A stretch of DNA of 64,000 nt from Oscillospiraceae bacterium (lineage in GTDB: Bacteria > Bacillota > Clostridia > Oscillospirales > Ruminococcaceae): assembly GCA_017550285.1 (NCBI GenBank), contig JAFZPP010000007.1, positions 62,001 through 126,000 on the forward strand, in the 5' to 3' direction. This document shows positions 8,759 to 16,779 of this stretch, in pieces. A program made the position numbers and the translations under genes. How positions within the stretch are numbered: position 1 is the stretch's first letter; every line of letters starts with the position of its first letter. A model generated the notes under the pieces. It was not told the DNA's origin, searched no databases, and worked only from the letters and a program-made list of their open reading frames with translations.

Positions 8759-9361
8759 TCATTCCGCCGGAACTGCATCCGCAGGCGTACCGGCAGCTAC
8801 CTCGAAGATGCGGATGCCTTCCGCCGGCACATCGGATTCCGCGAGGATAATCTCCTTGATTGCGGCAGCCTGTGCCGGATTAAGCCCGCTGCTTTCGACG
8901 ACAACCTTTGCAGAATTGCCGTCAAGATAGACAACACAGTCGCGGAAACCCTGCGAGAGGATCAGGCTTTCGATGACGCTTTCGCTCTGCACCTGACGGG
9001 AGATGCCGACCGCGTCGATTGCATTCGTGACCATTTCGTCATTGCTGAGATCGCCCCCGCCGATGATGCTTTGCAGCGTCTGGACGGCATAATCGCGGCT
9101 GGTCTGCTTTTCGAGACGCGCCTGTGCAAAGTAATCTGCCTGCGCAGGCGTTGCACTGACCATTTCTGCGGTGCCGTATTCGGCAAGATCGTCCGCTTCG
9201 GCAGCGGCATTCATGCCGGATGGTTCCGCAGTCAGATCGGCAGGCACCAGTCCGGTTCCGCCCGCGAGCACATAATTGAGATAGACCGCGGCACCGAGCA
9301 CGAGTGTCAGTCCGCTGAGGATGAGCTGCTTTCTTCCGATGATCATAGTAGGCTTTTTCAT
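8759..9361 (-). CDS. spoIIIAH: Stage III sporulation protein AH
   Basis: Mother-cell membrane protein that forms the SpoIIIAH-SpoIIQ channel between mother cell and forespore. The 200 residues start with a short cytoplasmic tail, a single membrane segment (LILSGLTLVLGAAVYLNYVLA, roughly residues 13-32) and a soluble YscJ/FliF-like domain containing ALQSIIGGGD and VESVIESLILSQGF-like blocks. It is the last gene of the spoIIIA operon, 14 nt after spoIIIAG. Length is slightly below the B. subtilis protein. I see no clear terminator with a T tract just after it. Confidence 0.92.
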   Translation of the reverse strand: MKKPTMIIGRKQLILSGLTLVLGAAVYLNYVLAGGTGLVPADLTAEPSGMNAAAEADDLAEYGTAEMVSATPAQADYFAQARLEKQTSRDYAVQTLQSIIGGGDLSNDEMVTNAIDAVGISRQVQSESVIESLILSQGFRDCVVYLDGNSAKVVVESSGLNPAQAAAIKEIILAESDVPAEGIRIFEVAAGTPADAVPAE

Positions 9362-9375
9362 GAATCATACTCCTT

Positions 9376-9933
9376 TCATTCAGCAGAGGATGCGGCTGCC
9401 TGCCCGACATAAATCTGCGTCGGTGAGATGCCGAGCAGCGCCGCAGCGGCGTTTGTGATGCGCTCCCGCACGGCTGCATGACCGCCGCCCGTGCAGAGAA
9501 TCGCAGCACCGCGCACAGCAGGATAGCGTGTCTCCGTCAGCAGCGCGGATTCACTGCCGTTTGACCTTGTGAGGACGGGCGCAGAGGATATCTGTGCGCT
9601 GTTTTCGCTGCGTGCGTCGCGGATTTCTTCGGCATAAACCTGTTCTGCGGAGCCTCCGACGGTAATCATGACCGTAACCGCCCCGACGCCCTCCATTTGC
9701 GAGAGCAGATTGGTCAGCCGTTCCTCGAGCAGCAGGCGGTATGCATCCGGATCGGATTCGGCGGCTGCGGCAGGCGGCGGTTCAGCGCGCTGCGCCTTAT
9801 TCTGACGCTTCGGCAGCAGTCCGGAGAGAAGAATCATTGCAACGCCTGCAATGCCGAGCAGAACGATCAGCCGGACGCGGTTTTCCTCGCGGAACAGTTC
9901 TCTGAGCTTATCCGTCAGCGGCATGCTGCGCAC
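9376..9933 (-). CDS. spoIIIAG: Stage III sporulation protein AG
   Basis: Component of the mother-cell to forespore feeding apparatus, predicted to form a ring in the outer forespore membrane. The 185 residues have an N-terminal membrane segment (LIVLLGIAGVAMILLSGLL) and the SpoIIIAG signature around LTNLLSQMEGVGAVTVMITV and YPAVRGAAILCTGGGHAAVRERI. It overlaps spoIIIAF by 26 nt; an internal ATG at residue 4 is an alternative start. Function is by family and operon context. Confidence 0.92.
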   Translation of the reverse strand: MRSMPLTDKLRELFREENRVRLIVLLGIAGVAMILLSGLLPKRQNKAQRAEPPPAAAAESDPDAYRLLLEERLTNLLSQMEGVGAVTVMITVGGSAEQVYAEEIRDARSENSAQISSAPVLTRSNGSESALLTETRYPAVRGAAILCTGGGHAAVRERITNAAAALLGISPTQIYVGQAAASSAE

Positions 9934-10435
9934 CTCCCTCCGTGATCATGACATCTGCGCCGAGCCATTCGCGCAGAAAGACGGTGCCGGTCAGCAGATT
10001 GCCCTCTGCCGTCACCTCATTGATAGATATGCACCCGTCCGGCTGAATATGCAGGCTGACATCCAGTACACGGCAGTTGACCTGTTTTTCGGTCAGTGCA
10101 CGGTTCAGCGCACGGCAGACGCTCTCTGCGACAGCCTGCTCCTGCATCTGTATTGCAGCCGCCTGCAAATCCGCAGACTGTATCTCTGCCGCAGTATCAT
10201 CCGGCACAAATCCGGAGAGATCGAGCTTTGCAAGCGGCGTCAGAATTGCCGTCATCATGAGAACGGCAGTCAGCAGCCTGATCTGCCGGTCAAATCGCTT
10301 TGCAGGCAGGAGCAGCTCGGCGATTGTCAGTCCGAATGCCGTGCAGCATGCACACAGCACCGCAGTATGCAGCGTTTCGATTGCGCATCCCTCCTCATCC
10401 GCCGAGCAGCAGCAGCACCGCCGCACTCGAGACAA
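9908..10435 (-). CDS. spoIIIAF: Stage III sporulation protein AF
   Basis: Small membrane component of the SpoIIIA complex: two hydrophobic helices near the N-terminus (TAVLCACCTAFGLTIAELLL and IRLLTAVLMMTAILTPL) followed by a soluble region. The start is uncertain. The only upstream in-frame ATG (10435) lies 41 nt inside spoIIIAE and has no clear ribosome site, while a good GGAGGG sequence near 10390 precedes the codons for AIETLHTAV, where no in-frame ATG exists; a non-ATG start there is plausible and would shorten the protein by about 18 residues. Context in the operon makes the identity sure even though the sequence is poorly conserved. Confidence 0.82.
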   Translation of the reverse strand: MSRVRRCCCCSADEEGCAIETLHTAVLCACCTAFGLTIAELLLPAKRFDRQIRLLTAVLMMTAILTPLAKLDLSGFVPDDTAAEIQSADLQAAAIQMQEQAVAESVCRALNRALTEKQVNCRVLDVSLHIQPDGCISINEVTAEGNLLTGTVFLREWLGADVMITEGGAQHAADG

Positions 10436-11522
10436 TCATCATGACCGCAAAGCAGACCAGAATTGCAAATGCTGCGGAAAGCAGCGCCTGTATATTCTGA
10501 TAGAGCCGGCAAAGCGGCTGTGTACCTGCCATTTCTGCGAAAATGCCGTTGATGCGAAAGATCAGGCGGTAGAGACACAGTGAGATCAGCGGTGGCAGAA
10601 TCAGCCAGAGAATCACAAGAATCCCGACCGCACCGACACCGTTCCGCAGAAGCCGGATACTGCCCTGTACCGTTCCGTATGCATCCGAGACGGCGCTCCC
10701 GACAATCGGAATCAGACCGGATGCCAGCAGCTTCACGGATTTTGATGCGAGTGAATCCGCAGCGGATGCGACAATACTGCGCACGGACAGCAGCGCTGCG
10801 AACATGGTCATCACAAAGCCGAGAATCCATGTGACCGCAGTCCGCAGACCGTTGACAAATCCGCCGAGCCGCAGTGACGGATTGACCGCGTCTGCAATCC
10901 CGAGTGCAGCGGACATTTGCAGGACCGGATACAGAATCCCGTGGAGCAGCTGCATGATGCCTTCTGTCAGAAACAGGACGCAGACCTGATAGGCGGTGCC
11001 GGATGCAATATGTCCGCCTGCGGCGATAAATGCACCGAAAACCGGAATAAAGCCTGTCATGAAGGTGTGTCCCTGATCGAGTGCCTGTGCCGTCCGGACG
11101 AGGAGATCGCAGAGCGGAGAGGCAGCCGTCCCGATACAAAGCAGCGAACAGAGCGCATCAAAAATCCGGCGCAGCGTACCGTCCGCTGCTGCATCTCCGA
11201 GATTGCCGAGCAGTGCGCAGAGCACGGTCAGCGTCAGCAGGACGCCGCAGAGCCGCAGCGGTGCGGATGCTTCCTGTGCTGCCTTCCGCAGCAGACTGTG
11301 CAGCAGTTCTTCGGGGGATAGCGCCAGCAGCGATTCCGGATTATCTGTTTCGCTGCCGATGCGGTCAAATTCCGTCTGTACATCCGAAGGAATCGCAATT
11401 TCCGCCGCAGCCTGTTCGAGTGCATTGGACGGTGTATCGCTGATCGCTGCACAGGTGCATCCGCAGAAGGTCAGCAGGATGCCGGCAGCGATTGCGATTG
11501 TCAGCCGAATGCCGATACACAT
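10395..11522 (-). CDS. spoIIIAE: Stage III sporulation protein AE
   Basis: Polytopic membrane protein of the SpoIIIA complex. The ATG at 11522 is preceded by GGAGGTG and gives 375 residues starting with a signal-like helix (MCIGIRLTIAIAAGILL). A longer open frame upstream (to 11699) only shadows spoIIIAD. The C-terminal two thirds contain about six to eight hydrophobic helices, with family motifs such as FMTGFIPVFGAF and ASGLIPIVGSAVSDAYGTVQ. It overlaps spoIIIAD by 22 nt and spoIIIAF by 41 nt. Confidence 0.94.
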   Translation of the reverse strand: MCIGIRLTIAIAAGILLTFCGCTCAAISDTPSNALEQAAAEIAIPSDVQTEFDRIGSETDNPESLLALSPEELLHSLLRKAAQEASAPLRLCGVLLTLTVLCALLGNLGDAAADGTLRRIFDALCSLLCIGTAASPLCDLLVRTAQALDQGHTFMTGFIPVFGAFIAAGGHIASGTAYQVCVLFLTEGIMQLLHGILYPVLQMSAALGIADAVNPSLRLGGFVNGLRTAVTWILGFVMTMFAALLSVRSIVASAADSLASKSVKLLASGLIPIVGSAVSDAYGTVQGSIRLLRNGVGAVGILVILWLILPPLISLCLYRLIFRINGIFAEMAGTQPLCRLYQNIQALLSAAFAILVCFAVMMIVSSAAVLLLLGG

Positions 11523-11908
11523 GACAGCACCTCCTGCAAGCGGTTGAGAAGCGGATGAAACATCGGAAGAATCAGCAGAATCAGCGCGATTTTTCCGCAT
11601 AGCATGACCGCAGAGGAAAGAGCGGATTCTCCTGCATCCGAGCAGACATCGGCAGCGAGCTGCGTGACACAGCAGATACCTGCGGCTTTTGCGATGCATG
11701 CAGTCTGCTCCGGTGAAAGTCCGCCTTTTTCCAGCAGACTGTCGATCTCATGAAAAACCGGCGTCATGGCAAGCACAGCGGCAGCCGTAATGCCGATGCC
11801 TGCAAGCAATGTCAGCAGCAGTGCCTGTTCCTCTGTATAGCGCCGGATGAGCTTGGCAATCAGTACGGCGGTGAGTGCCAGTCCTGCTGTGCGAAATACC
11901 GTCACCAT
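11501..11908 (-). CDS. spoIIIAD: Stage III sporulation protein AD
   Basis: SpoIIIAC/AD-family membrane protein of 135 residues with three to four hydrophobic helices, the usual size. The N-terminus MVTVFRTAGLALTAVLIAKL and the central ECGKIALILLILPMF-like helix fit the family; the loop containing EKGGLSPEQTACIAKAAGIC matches the SpoIIIAD pattern. It overlaps spoIIIAC by 7 nt. Confidence 0.92.
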   Translation of the reverse strand: MVTVFRTAGLALTAVLIAKLIRRYTEEQALLLTLLAGIGITAAAVLAMTPVFHEIDSLLEKGGLSPEQTACIAKAAGICCVTQLAADVCSDAGESALSSAVMLCGKIALILLILPMFHPLLNRLQEVLSCVSAFG

Positions 11909-12099
11909 AGCCCGAATACCGATTTGACCGTATCAAACAGTGACTGAATCTCCGAGATAATCAGCATCAGCACGACAATCAGTCCGGCGAGCGTTGTGAG
12001 CATAGCCTGCTCCTCGCGTTCCGCGCGTTTCAGCACCAGATTCAGAACCGCTACAATGATCCCGATGCCTGCGACCTTGAAGATCAGGTCGATGTCCAT
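11902..12099 (-). CDS. spoIIIAC: Stage III sporulation protein AC
   Basis: Very small (65 residues) membrane protein with two hydrophobic helices (IFKVAGIGIIVAVLNLVL and MLTTLAGLIVVLMLIISEI), the typical SpoIIIAC layout, followed by a short tail IQSLFDTVKSVFGLW. It is a paralogue of SpoIIIAD and overlaps its gene. Confidence 0.93.
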   Translation of the reverse strand: MDIDLIFKVAGIGIIVAVLNLVLKRAEREEQAMLTTLAGLIVVLMLIISEIQSLFDTVKSVFGLW

Positions 12100-12123
12100 G
12101 TTATCCGCTCCGTTTCCGAGTAT

Positions 12124-12615
12124 TTACAGCAATAGAATTGCAAGAAACAATGCACTGAGGATGCCCATGCTCCGGCAGAGTCCGCAATGCTTTGCAGCTG
12201 CATTCTCTGCATCCGCCTGCAATGCACCGAGCCGTTCAAGGCAGAGCTGCAAGGCGGCAAGCTGCCCGTCCAGCGCGGTACTGCCGAGTGTTTGTCCGAC
12301 GGTTTCCATGACCGCTGCCGTATCTTTCGTCAGTGCAGGATCATGCCGTACCGCATCAAGCCAGCACTGCGGAAAATTCTCCGGATTTCCGGCAGCCACC
12401 TGCAAGAATCTGAGTTCCGCGAATGCAGGCGTATCGGCAAGCATGCGCAGCAGATCGGCAGTCAGCGGCAGCGTGGCTTGCAGCGTCTGCATCATTGCGG
12501 TCAGCATCTGCCGGAGCAGCCGGAGCAGCTGAACCTGCTGTTCGAGCCTGCGTGCCGCTGCACATCCGGCGAGGAGTCCCGTACAGAGCAGCAGACCTGC
12601 GCCGAGCAGCTTCAT
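12124..12615 (-). CDS. spoIIIAB: Stage III sporulation protein AB
   Basis: Starts at ATG 12615 (overlapping the spoIIIAA stop by 4 nt), giving 163 residues: an N-terminal hydrophobic helix (MKLLGAGLLLCTGLLAGC), a helical soluble region with the conserved pattern RLEQQVQLLRLLRQML and LGSTALDGQLAALQLC, and a C-terminal membrane segment (SMGILSALFLAILLL). This topology, with structural similarity to secretion-system GspF proteins in the literature, is that of SpoIIIAB. The LLAGCAA stretch resembles a lipobox but the family is not known as a lipoprotein, so I do not call one. Confidence 0.9.
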   Translation of the reverse strand: MKLLGAGLLLCTGLLAGCAAARRLEQQVQLLRLLRQMLTAMMQTLQATLPLTADLLRMLADTPAFAELRFLQVAAGNPENFPQCWLDAVRHDPALTKDTAAVMETVGQTLGSTALDGQLAALQLCLERLGALQADAENAAAKHCGLCRSMGILSALFLAILLL

Positions 12616-13535
12616 CCGGCTGCGCTCCGGAGCGGTTCCGTCATCAGAACCTGTCCGCACTGGGCACCGCTGCCGAGCAGGACTGCATGCCGGAAGACGC
12701 CGGCATCCGTGAGCCGTCTGATCTGCGGACGCATCCGGAGCTCTGCGAGACTGCCTGCATGTGCCGATGCGATGATGCGAACGCCGGTGTGGAGCGATTG
12801 CAGCAGGATATCGGTTTCCGCTTCATTGCCGATTTCATCGCAGATCAGATACTCCGGCGACATCACGCGCACGGCGATCTCGATTGCTTCTGCCTTCGGG
12901 TACCCGTCGAATACATCGGTCTGTGCGCCGATCATAAACTGCGGAATCCCGTTCTGCACGGCAGCAAGCTCGCCGCGTTCGTCGAGGATGCTGACGCGGT
13001 GCCGGTCCCCGAGAAATCGTGCAATATCACGCAGAACCGTCGTTTTTCCGGATGCAGGTGCACCGGCAATCAGCAAGCCGCCGTTCATCGGACTGATTCT
13101 GCCGAGTAAGGATTCTGCGCAGCCGATGCGTTCCGAGGCAATGCGGATATTCAGCCCGCTGAGATTGCGGACTGTTTCGAGCTGATGATTCTGCATGACC
13201 GCCGTACCGCAGAGCCCGATGCGGCAGCCGCCCGCGATTATCACAAATCCCTGCCGGATCGCTGCCTGCCAGCTATGTACGGAATGTGCGCAGATACTTT
13301 GAAAACAGTTGTCAAGAATCTGTCGTGTGACGGTAATGCCTGCCTGATCCGGCGGCATTTCGCAGCCCTGCGCCGTGACCGTAAACGCATTGCAGCCGCG
13401 GATGATCTGCATCGGTCTGGCGAGCCGCAGCCGGATCTCGCGCAGTTCATCGGGATTCGGCAGTTTATCAAGCGGCTGCCGCAGAACGGGCGGCAGATAG
13501 GGGAGTACAGAACGGAATTTACTTGTGACTGTCAT
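12612..13535 (-). CDS. spoIIIAA: Stage III sporulation protein AA (secretion-type ATPase)
   Basis: AAA-type ATPase thought to power the SpoIIIA feeding channel. From ATG 13535, the first start consistent with the family, the protein is 307 residues; the frame is open further upstream to 13862 but that part is antisense to a different gene. Visible are DELREIRLRLARPMQI near the N-terminus, the Walker A AGAPASGKTTVLRD, the Walker B region VMSPEYLICDEIGNEAE and the SAHAGS motif. First gene of the operon; expression under a mother-cell sigma factor is expected from the family but I did not see a convincing SigE promoter. Confidence 0.95.
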   Translation of the reverse strand: MTVTSKFRSVLPYLPPVLRQPLDKLPNPDELREIRLRLARPMQIIRGCNAFTVTAQGCEMPPDQAGITVTRQILDNCFQSICAHSVHSWQAAIRQGFVIIAGGCRIGLCGTAVMQNHQLETVRNLSGLNIRIASERIGCAESLLGRISPMNGGLLIAGAPASGKTTVLRDIARFLGDRHRVSILDERGELAAVQNGIPQFMIGAQTDVFDGYPKAEAIEIAVRVMSPEYLICDEIGNEAETDILLQSLHTGVRIIASAHAGSLAELRMRPQIRRLTDAGVFRHAVLLGSGAQCGQVLMTEPLRSAAG

Positions 13536-13647
13536 GAGAGGAAACCGCCTTTCGCTTGTCTTGGTATATCCTATGCAGCGCGGACAGGTCTTAGAAGCAA
13601 AATGAAAAAATCCGCGAAACCGCCGCAGATGCGATGGTTTCACGGAT

Positions 13648-13679
13648 AAAAAAGACTGCATCCCGAAGAATGCAGTCTC
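13648..13679 (-). terminator. Rho-independent terminator after the zinc-ribbon gene
   Basis: An 8-bp perfect stem (GACTGCAT at 13654-13661 with ATGCAGTC at 13670-13677) is followed, on the minus strand, by a run of six T. It lies about 20 nt after the stop of the gene at 13699-14139. Confidence 0.8.
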
Positions 13680-13698
13680 GATTGAAATTATATTGCTT

Positions 13699-14139
13699 TT
13701 ATACACCGATATTGCCGGTGCTGTCGGCATTGAAGAACTGATTGCTGGTCTCGGTGTAGTAATCGTTCTCTTCGAGCGAGGTGAAATCCTCATCCTCCGG
13801 ATCGGGCAGACGGGCACCGCAGACGCCGCAGAAAATGTTTTTCTCGCTGTTTTCGGCATCACACTTCGGACACATTTTGTAGCCGCGCAGTGTGTTGAGC
13901 TCGAACTTCATCTTTTTGATGCGGCGGCGGCGTGCATCAATGTCATCGCAGAGCGCACGGAATACAGAAGGATCCTCGTCGGGATTCTTGTAGTATTTCT
14001 TGCCGAGATCTGCGAAAATCTCAACAATACGTTCCTCTTCATAGAGAATCTTGCGCTTGAGATTGCTGACTTCGGACACATTTGACGCTTTTTCGCTCAG
14101 TCCGCGTCCGACATCACTGACCTTATCAAAGATGCTCAT
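13699..14139 (-). CDS. Coiled-coil zinc-ribbon protein, function unknown
   Basis: A 146-residue cytosolic protein from ATG 14139. The first ~90 residues are predicted helical (MSIFDKVSDVGRGLSEKASN, KRKILYEEERIVEIFADLGK, ARRRRIKKMKFELNTLRGY), followed by a zinc ribbon of the CPKC-x11-CGVC type (CPKCDAENSEKNIFCGVC) and an acidic tail. The same architecture, FDK start, helical region with a GxKYY/F motif, then zinc ribbon, recurs in the gene at 44656-45273, so the two are paralogues. It has its own sigma-A promoter and terminator, i.e. a monocistronic unit. No function is known to me. Confidence 0.8.
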   Translation of the reverse strand: MSIFDKVSDVGRGLSEKASNVSEVSNLKRKILYEEERIVEIFADLGKKYYKNPDEDPSVFRALCDDIDARRRRIKKMKFELNTLRGYKMCPKCDAENSEKNIFCGVCGARLPDPEDEDFTSLEENDYYTETSNQFFNADSTGNIGV

Positions 14140-14239
14140 GTTACACACTCCAATCCGCGCGTAATCTCAGCATATATGCTGATTTCCGGCGATATGACGT
14201 ACAGATCCTGCAATCGGATCTGCCTGTTTCTGTAATATT

Positions 14240-14268
14240 ATTATACACAATCTGCCTAAGAATGTCAA
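14240..14268 (-). promoter_or_regulatory. Sigma-A promoter of the coiled-coil zinc-ribbon gene
   Basis: Minus-strand TTGACA (14263-14268), 17-base spacer, TATAAT (14240-14245): a consensus match. Transcription would start near 14233, about 95 nt before the ATG at 14139. Confidence 0.8.
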
Positions 14269-14332
14269 GTGTCTGCATCAGAATTCAGCAAATTTCAGCA
14301 TTTCGACGATGCGGCATTGCGGAATGAATCTA

Positions 14333-14767
14333 TCAGATGCAGTAGGCTTCCTCGGGGGTCAGAATTTCGATGCCCTTGCTGCGGAGTGCTTTGAGCGTTG
14401 TTTCAATATCATCCACACGGAAAACGGTATCTGCTCTGCCGGGAATGCGGTTGACAAATGCGTACATGTATTCGACATTGACCTCAGCCTCGGTGATTGC
14501 CTCGAGCACCTCAGCAACGCCGCCCGGACGGTCCGGAACCTTGACGCCGATGACCTCAGCAGTCTTATAGGTCCAGTCATTTTCCTTGAGGAGCTTTTCT
14601 GTCTCGGCGGGTTTGTTGACAATGACGCGCAGGATGCCGAAATCACGGGTATCTGCAAGGCTCAGCGTGCGCAGATCAATGCCTGCATCCGCGATCAGAC
14701 GGGTCAGCTCCGCGAGTTTGCCGGGCTGGTTTTCCACAAAGATTGAGATTTGCTTGATCGTATCCAT
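14333..14767 (-). CDS. Tandem ACT-domain protein
   Basis: A 144-residue protein made of two ACT domains: IKQISIFVENQPGKLAELTR at residues 4-23 starts the first, and VIGVKVPDRPGGVAEVLEAI near residue 72 starts the second. ACT domains bind amino acids; this two-ACT type is regularly encoded beside paaK and iorAB in anaerobes and probably senses an aromatic or branched-chain amino acid. It lies 30 nt after paaK and ends the operon. No enzyme domain is attached, so the regulated partner is inferred, not seen. Confidence 0.88.
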   Translation of the reverse strand: MDTIKQISIFVENQPGKLAELTRLIADAGIDLRTLSLADTRDFGILRVIVNKPAETEKLLKENDWTYKTAEVIGVKVPDRPGGVAEVLEAITEAEVNVEYMYAFVNRIPGRADTVFRVDDIETTLKALRSKGIEILTPEEAYCI

Positions 14768-14797
14768 GAATATCCTCCTTTTCTCGGTGTGCGCGGA

Positions 14798-16105
14798 TCA
14801 GTCGTGCAGCTTGCGGCGGTCGATGACGCGGACAGCCTTGCCCTCGCTGCGGGCAATGGTCTTCGGCGAAACAAGATGCATCTTCGGATTGATGCCGAGC
14901 ATGGTCTTCATCGCACCTGCAAGCTCTTTTTCCTTATCCTGAACGTCCTTCATCTTATCGGAGAACTGATCGGGATTCATTTCGACGCTGATATCAAGTG
15001 TATCGGTATTGTTCTTGCGGTCCACTTCGATCAGGTAGTTCGGGGAGTAGCCCTGTTCGATGAGGACGGTCTCGATCTGCGACGGAAATACATTGACGCC
15101 GCGGATAATCAGCATATCATCGCTTCTGCCCATCGGCTTTGCCATTTTGATGAGCGTTCTGCCGCAGGAGCATTTCTTGCGCGAGAGGACGCAGAGATCG
15201 CGTGTACGGTAACGCAGCAGCGGGAATGCTTCCTTTGTGATGCTGGTGAAGACCAGCTCGCCGACGGAACCCTCCGGCAGCACCTCGCCGGTTTCCGGAT
15301 CAATGATCTCCGGAATGAAGTGATCCTCATTGATATGCATACCGGACTGCTCCGAGCACTCAAATGCAACGCCGGGACCGGAGCTTTCGGTCAGACCGTA
15401 GATATCGAATGCCTTGATGCCGAGAGACTGCTCGATCGAACGGCGCATTTCCTCTGTCCACGGCTCTGCACCGAAGATACCTGCCTTGAGCTTGATATCA
15501 TCAGGCGTCAGTCCCATTTCATGCAGCGATTCGCCGAGATATGCCGCATAAGAAGGCGTGCAGCAGAGAATCGTTGCACCGAGATCGCGCATGAACTGAA
15601 TCTGGCGCTCCGTATTGCCCGAGGACATCGGCAGCGTCAGGCAGCCGACCTTATGCGAGCCGCCGTGCAAGCCCATACCGCCGGTGAACAGACCGTAGCC
15701 GTATGCAACCTGAACAACATCGTCCTCATTGCCGCCTGCTGCGGTAATGGCTCTTGCACAGCAGTCCTCCCAGAGATCGACGTCATGCTGCGTATAGAAC
15801 GCAACAACGCGCTTTCCGGTCGTGCCGCTGGTCGAGTGAATGCGCACGCAGTCCTTCATCGGAACTGCAAGCATGCCGGTCGGGTATGCTTCGCGCAGGT
15901 CTGCCTTTGAGAGAAACGGCAACTTGTGCAGATCGTCAACAGACTGGATATCATCCGGCTTGACGCCTTTTTTGTCCATGAGATCTCTGTAATAGGGGAC
16001 GTTTTCGTAGACATGCTGTACCTGCTTTACAAGGCGCTCATTCTGGAGCTTTCTCATGTCTTCGAGCGACATTGTTTCAATGTCCTCGTGCCAGTACTTT
16101 GCCAT
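14798..16105 (-). CDS. paaK: Phenylacetate-CoA ligase
   Basis: Adenylate-forming CoA ligase of 435 residues, the family length. Visible are the ATP loop HSTSGTTGKRVVAFYTQHD, the GAEPWTEEMRRSIEQ block, DIYGLTESSGPGVAFEC (adenylation core) and the C-terminal GRSDDMLIIRGVNVFPSQIE hinge. It activates phenylacetate or related aryl acids to CoA thioesters. Beside iorAB it can act with indolepyruvate:ferredoxin oxidoreductase either in aromatic amino acid breakdown or, in reverse, in making Phe/Trp from aryl acetates, a reaction known from rumen bacteria; the direction is inference. Confidence 0.93.
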   Translation of the reverse strand: MAKYWHEDIETMSLEDMRKLQNERLVKQVQHVYENVPYYRDLMDKKGVKPDDIQSVDDLHKLPFLSKADLREAYPTGMLAVPMKDCVRIHSTSGTTGKRVVAFYTQHDVDLWEDCCARAITAAGGNEDDVVQVAYGYGLFTGGMGLHGGSHKVGCLTLPMSSGNTERQIQFMRDLGATILCCTPSYAAYLGESLHEMGLTPDDIKLKAGIFGAEPWTEEMRRSIEQSLGIKAFDIYGLTESSGPGVAFECSEQSGMHINEDHFIPEIIDPETGEVLPEGSVGELVFTSITKEAFPLLRYRTRDLCVLSRKKCSCGRTLIKMAKPMGRSDDMLIIRGVNVFPSQIETVLIEQGYSPNYLIEVDRKNNTDTLDISVEMNPDQFSDKMKDVQDKEKELAGAMKTMLGINPKMHLVSPKTIARSEGKAVRVIDRRKLHD

Positions 16106-16180
16106 TGGAGTTCATTCCTTTCAAATAAAATGGATTGATGCAGGCTTTTCCGGATCCTTACATTCCGTTGCGGATTCTGT

Positions 16181-16756
16181 TTATTCAGCAGCTCTTCCGA
16201 GCGCAAATGCCTTGCGGTTCATCTCGATGAACTTTTCCGGCACGCACTGATTGAGTGCTTCCTGCCAGACGGATTCGTCAAAATCCATTTTCTTCGAGAC
16301 AACACCCATGAGTACAACATTGGATGCCTTTGCGCTGCCTGCCTGCTCCGCAAGGGAGAGTGCATCGACGGCGGTGACGTCAATGTTCATGGATTTGAGA
16401 TTCTCGATGATGCCCTGCGGATAGGATGCCGCACCGGTGATGACAGGCATCGGGTCGAGCGTCTGGGTCGAGGTGACGATCTTGCCGCCCTTTTTGAGAT
16501 AGCCTGCCCAGCGTGCCGCTTCGAGCAGCTCAAAGGAGATGATGACATCTGCCTCACCCTTCTCGACGGTCGGGGAGTAGACGGCATCGCCGTATTTGAC
16601 GTAGGTGACAACGGAGCCGCCGCGCTGCGACATGCCGTGCACCTCACTGACCTTGACGGCAAAGCCCTGCTGTAAGAGCACATTGCCGAGGATGCGGCTT
16701 GCGAGCAGGGAGCCCTGTCCGCCGACGCCGACGATCATAACAGATTTTGTTTCCAT
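16181..16756 (-). CDS. iorB: Indolepyruvate:ferredoxin oxidoreductase, beta subunit
   Basis: Gamma-domain-type subunit of a 2-oxoacid:ferredoxin oxidoreductase. The 191 residues start at ATG 16756 (AGAGG ribosome site 8 nt upstream) with VMIVGVGGQGSLLASRILGN, followed by EVHGMSQRGGSVVTYVKYG, both diagnostic of IorB. It works with IorA in converting aryl pyruvates and CoA to aryl-acetyl-CoA with reduced ferredoxin. A separate zinc-ribbon gene separates it from iorA. Confidence 0.94.
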   Translation of the reverse strand: METKSVMIVGVGGQGSLLASRILGNVLLQQGFAVKVSEVHGMSQRGGSVVTYVKYGDAVYSPTVEKGEADVIISFELLEAARWAGYLKKGGKIVTSTQTLDPMPVITGAASYPQGIIENLKSMNIDVTAVDALSLAEQAGSAKASNVVLMGVVSKKMDFDESVWQEALNQCVPEKFIEMNRKAFALGRAAE

Positions 16757-16779
16757 ATTCAATACCTCTTGCTTGTATT

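Noticed and set aside
11523-11699. Longer N-terminus for spoIIIAE
   Set aside because: The extension overlaps spoIIIAD out of frame; ATG 11522 has a strong ribosome site and begins with a signal-like helix.
13536-13862. Longer N-terminus for spoIIIAA (to 13862)
   Set aside because: The upstream part runs through the terminator and into the neighbouring zinc-ribbon gene in another frame, while ATG 13535 gives the normal family length.
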